This document shows positions 32,414 to 34,963 of a DNA stretch of 34,963 bases, in pieces. The position numbers and the translations under genes were made by a program. Position 1 is the first letter of the stretch. Every line of letters starts with the position of its first letter. Source of the stretch: UBA9619 sp964630665 (GTDB taxonomy: Bacteria > Pseudomonadota > Gammaproteobacteria > Arenicellales > UBA868); NCBI GenBank assembly GCA_964630665.1, contig CAZVVN010000030.1, forward strand, positions 1 through 34,963, given 5' to 3'. The notes under the pieces were generated by a model, which had not been told where the DNA came from, did no database searches, and saw only the letters and a list, made by a program, of their open reading frames with translations.

Positions 32414-34593
32414 TCTCACGCATTCTCGGACCCGGGTTTACCCTGGCTCTATCATCGCTGCTACTGCTGGCATCGGTGTTGCTCAGTCTTGCTGCAGAAA
32501 ATGACGAGCTGTTTGGCGACTATTATTCAGCACTGATCTTGCTTAACGTTGTCGGCATCATCCTGCTGGCAATACTGACTGCGTTCCAAATCTGGCGCCT
32601 GATTGGTCAGTTTCGATCCCAGGTACTGGGATCCAGGCTGACGCTGCGTTTCGTGTCAACCTTTGCGGTTCTAGCACTGATTCCTCTGGCTGTGGTCTAC
32701 TACTTTGCGGTCCAGTTTCTCAGTCGAGGTGTGGACAGCTGGTTCGACGTTCAGATCGAACAGGCGCTTGACGATGCATTGCTGCTTGGGCGCAGCTCGC
32801 TTGCATCGATCAAACTTGATGTCGTTAAACAACTGCGCCAGGATGCGCAGCGCATCGAAGACACATCCTCGACATTCGAAATTATCCGCCTGCTTGATCA
32901 GCTTCGTGAATCTGGCAACTTTGACGAAATGAGCCTTCACACCATGTCAGGTGAGATTCTGGCATCCAGCAGCTCTAACCCCGTCTCGCTGGTCCCGGAT
33001 GTCCCCGACGAGCGGGTAATCCGCCGGGTAAGACAGGGTCAGGTTTATGCGGAACTGGAACCGGTTGGTGGCGGTGGACTTCAATTGCGGGTCGCCTTGC
33101 AGGTACACGGGCGTCAGGTCGGCGATCCTGCTCGGGTTCTACAGGTGCTCTTCCCTTTGCCGCTGCGCTACGCACGACTCGGAGAGAGTGTCGAATCCGC
33201 CTCGGCAGAGTACGAGAAACTGCAGTACCTGCGGCAACCACTGACATTCAGCTTCGTTCTGACGCTTTCACTGGTCACCGTAATGACACTTCTGATCGCC
33301 CTTTGGGCCGCGATCTATCTCGCCAAAAGGCTGGTTGCTCCGCTACGCGATCTCGCCGAAGGTACCCGGGCAGTCGCACAGGGTGACTATCGTAAACAGT
33401 TGCCGGTGAACAGCAGCGATGAACTCGGCGTTCTGGTGGACTCCTTCAACCAAATGACCCGCGAGATCAGTATTGCACAAAATGAGGTCCGCAACAGTCA
33501 ATTGGCAGCTGAAAACCAGCACGCATATCTTGAAACAGTGCTTGCACACCTGTCATCCGGTGTGATGTCGTTCGATACCGATGCCCGGCTGCACACCCAC
33601 AACACGGCAGCGGAACGTATTCTGGGTACGCCACTACAATTGTACGTGGGGATCTTAGCCAGGGACATCGGCCTCTCGGTGCCGACAACCGCCCCACTTC
33701 TCGCAGCCATTCAGCGCGGGATCGACAACGACAGTTCCGAGTGGCAGGACGAGATCAGCGTTACCTCCGATTTAGGTAGACAAACCCTGGTGTGCAGTGG
33801 AACAAAACTCCCGGGTACTGCATCCACCAGCGGCTGGGTCGTGGTATTCGACGATGCGACAGAACTCATCAAAGCCCAGCGCGATGCCGCCTGGGGTGAT
33901 GTTGCCCGTCGGCTTGCTCATGAGATCAAGAACCCACTGACACCGATTCAGTTGTCGGCCGAGAGAATTCGCCGAAAGTACCTAGATAAGGTCGCCGATC
34001 AGGATCGAGAACCTCTCGACAGAGCGACCCGCACGATCGCGAATCAGGTGGAGTCCATGAAGTCGATGGTCGACGCTTTCTCTGAATATGCCCAGCCGGT
34101 GGTTTCGCGCCCTGTGCAAATAGACATTAATGCTCTCGTTCGGGACATCACGGAGTTGCACCTGTCACACTCAAAGAAGATCGAGTTTAATCTCTTCCTC
34201 GGTGAGCAGTTGCCAATGGTCATGTGTGACCCGAGCGGACTGCGCCAGGTACTGAACAATCTGATCATCAATGCCTCGGATGCGCTCGCTGGGTCGCCAG
34301 GCCTTGTGCAGATCCATACACGACGGACCGTGAACCGAAAGAGTTTTCTCGAACTTGAGATCAGGGACAATGGCCCTGGGTTTGCTGAGAATCTGCTGGA
34401 TCGGATCTTTGATCCCTATGTCACTACCAAAGCAAAAGGAAGCGGCCTTGGCCTTGCAATCAGCCGGCGGATCGTAGAAGAAAACGGGGGTCTGATCCGG
34501 GTCGGAAACCTGCCGGGTGGAGGGGCTACCGCTATAATTCATATCCCGACGAGTGACTCTCAGGATACTCCTGCGACGAATTCGCTAGCGTAG
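32368..34593 (+). CDS. NtrY-like membrane sensor histidine kinase
   Basis: 741 residues. Three membrane segments lie in the first ~115 residues (about 19-42, 52-75, 92-115), then an extracytoplasmic region (about 116-290) and a fourth segment (about 292-318). A HAMP domain (YLAKRLVAPLRDLAEGTRAV, DELGVLVDSFNQM) and a PAS domain (ETVLAHLSSGVMSFDTDARLHTHN) follow. The HisKA helix has the phosphorylated His518 in ARRLAHEIKNPLTPIQLSAERI. The ATPase domain has N box NNLIINASDAL, DNGPGF, and GSGLGLAISRRIVEENGG. This is the NtrY layout, linked in other proteobacteria to nitrogen, redox or envelope control. A start at 32395 is also possible. It overlaps the DUF4390 gene, and the NtrX-like gene starts one base after its stop. 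Confidence 0.9.
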   Translation: MAADRRLAPMAGYPLISRILGPGFTLALSSLLLLASVLLSLAAENDELFGDYYSALILLNVVGIILLAILTAFQIWRLIGQFRSQVLGSRLTLRFVSTFAVLALIPLAVVYYFAVQFLSRGVDSWFDVQIEQALDDALLLGRSSLASIKLDVVKQLRQDAQRIEDTSSTFEIIRLLDQLRESGNFDEMSLHTMSGEILASSSSNPVSLVPDVPDERVIRRVRQGQVYAELEPVGGGGLQLRVALQVHGRQVGDPARVLQVLFPLPLRYARLGESVESASAEYEKLQYLRQPLTFSFVLTLSLVTVMTLLIALWAAIYLAKRLVAPLRDLAEGTRAVAQGDYRKQLPVNSSDELGVLVDSFNQMTREISIAQNEVRNSQLAAENQHAYLETVLAHLSSGVMSFDTDARLHTHNTAAERILGTPLQLYVGILARDIGLSVPTTAPLLAAIQRGIDNDSSEWQDEISVTSDLGRQTLVCSGTKLPGTASTSGWVVVFDDATELIKAQRDAAWGDVARRLAHEIKNPLTPIQLSAERIRRKYLDKVADQDREPLDRATRTIANQVESMKSMVDAFSEYAQPVVSRPVQIDINALVRDITELHLSHSKKIEFNLFLGEQLPMVMCDPSGLRQVLNNLIINASDALAGSPGLVQIHTRRTVNRKSFLELEIRDNGPGFAENLLDRIFDPYVTTKAKGSGLGLAISRRIVEENGGLIRVGNLPGGGATAIIHIPTSDSQDTPATNSLA

Positions 34594-34594
34594 A

Positions 34595-34963
34595 ATGACC
34601 AATCAGACCATCCTCGTCGTCGACGATGAACCCGATATACGACGCGTCGTCAGCGACATCCTGGAAGACGAGGGGTTCCAGGTGGAAACTGCCGGAGATG
34701 CCTCCTCTGCAAGGCTCAAGTTCTACGATATCAGGCCTGACCTTGTGCTGCTCGATATTTGGATGCCGGACACCGATGGCGTTTCCCTTCTGACCGAGTG
34801 GGCCGATCAGAATGGCCGCATACCGCCAGTCATCATGATTTCCGGGCATGGGACCGTGGAAACTGCGGTAGAGGCGATTCGGTTGGGCGCCTATGACTTT
34901 CTCGAAAAACCGTTGTCGACAGCCAAACTCCTCGTTACTGTCGAACGAGCGCTTGAGAACAGC
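34595..34963 (+). CDS. NtrX-like response regulator, N-terminal part (3' truncated by window)
   Basis: 123 codons are open to the window edge. The receiver domain is complete enough to read: acidic pocket Asp10-Asp11, phospho-acceptor Asp54 in LVLLDIWMPDTDG, Ser83 in IMISGHGTVETAVEAI and Lys105 in FLEKPL. ISGHGTVETAVEAIRLGAYDFLEKPL is typical of NtrX/NtrC-type regulators, which continue with a sigma54 AAA+ domain and a Fis-like DNA-binding domain. Those are beyond the window, so the class is inferred from the receiver and from the adjacent NtrY-like kinase. The ATG begins one base after the kinase stop, so the two are cotranscribed. Confidence 0.88.
   Translation, partial: MTNQTILVVDDEPDIRRVVSDILEDEGFQVETAGDASSARLKFYDIRPDLVLLDIWMPDTDGVSLLTEWADQNGRIPPVIMISGHGTVETAVEAIRLGAYDFLEKPLSTAKLLVTVERALENS

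Noticed and set aside
1..34963. Mobile elements, CRISPR arrays, tRNA or rRNA genes, phage or toxin-antitoxin loci
   Set aside because: No transposase or integrase motifs, no regularly spaced repeats and no RNA-gene sequence were recognised on either strand.

Overview
The window is ordinary-looking chromosome from a gammaproteobacterium, with a GC content in the mid-50s percent by eye. The strongest clues are gene order: ponA / pilMNOPQ-aroK-aroB, then gltB-gltD...hemE, and dprA-tsaP / def-fmt-rsmB all match the arrangement I know from Pseudomonas and relatives. A DUF4390-NtrY-like-NtrX-like block after rsmB points to a non-enteric lineage. I cannot assign a genus. No mobile element, rRNA, tRNA or CRISPR array was seen.

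Layout. (a) 1-2440: the 3' end of an MBL-fold hydrolase gene, a convergent NUDIX hydrolase, and a small arsenic-type operon (arsR, a truncated ArsC-like ORF, an aquaporin/AqpS-like channel). (b) 2475-5711, minus strand: a DUF47 phosphate accessory protein and a Pit transporter behind a convincing Pho box, then a stand-alone lpxD. (c) 5932-13911, minus strand: gltB-gltD-pyrF-hemE, preceded by a 355-base leader rich in dyad symmetries and carrying an NtrC-like site. (d) 14267-20991, minus strand: pilMNOPQ-aroK-aroB. (e) 21287-23638, plus strand: ponA (PBP1A), starting at TTG. (f) 23656-28777, minus strand: topA, dprA and tsaP. (g) 28982-34963, plus strand: def-fmt-rsmB-DUF4390 protein-NtrY-like kinase-NtrX-like regulator, the last cut by the window end.

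How the genes fit together. The type IV pilus inner-membrane assembly (PilM-PilN-PilO-PilP), the secretin PilQ and the peptidoglycan anchor TsaP are all present, with DprA (transformation) beside tsaP, which is compatible with natural competence. GltBD supplies glutamate. AroK/AroB, PyrF, HemE and LpxD are housekeeping steps in the shikimate, pyrimidine, heme and lipid A pathways. Def and Fmt handle formyl-methionine at the start and end of initiation. RsmB modifies 16S rRNA, and the NtrYX-like pair is a membrane-linked two-component system.

I did not find a clearly new system. The observations most worth checking are the truncated ArsC-like ORF with a lost P-loop arginine, the Pho box before pit, the structured gltB leader, the hairpin at the gltB/gltD junction, and the face-to-face overlapping promoters between pilM and ponA.
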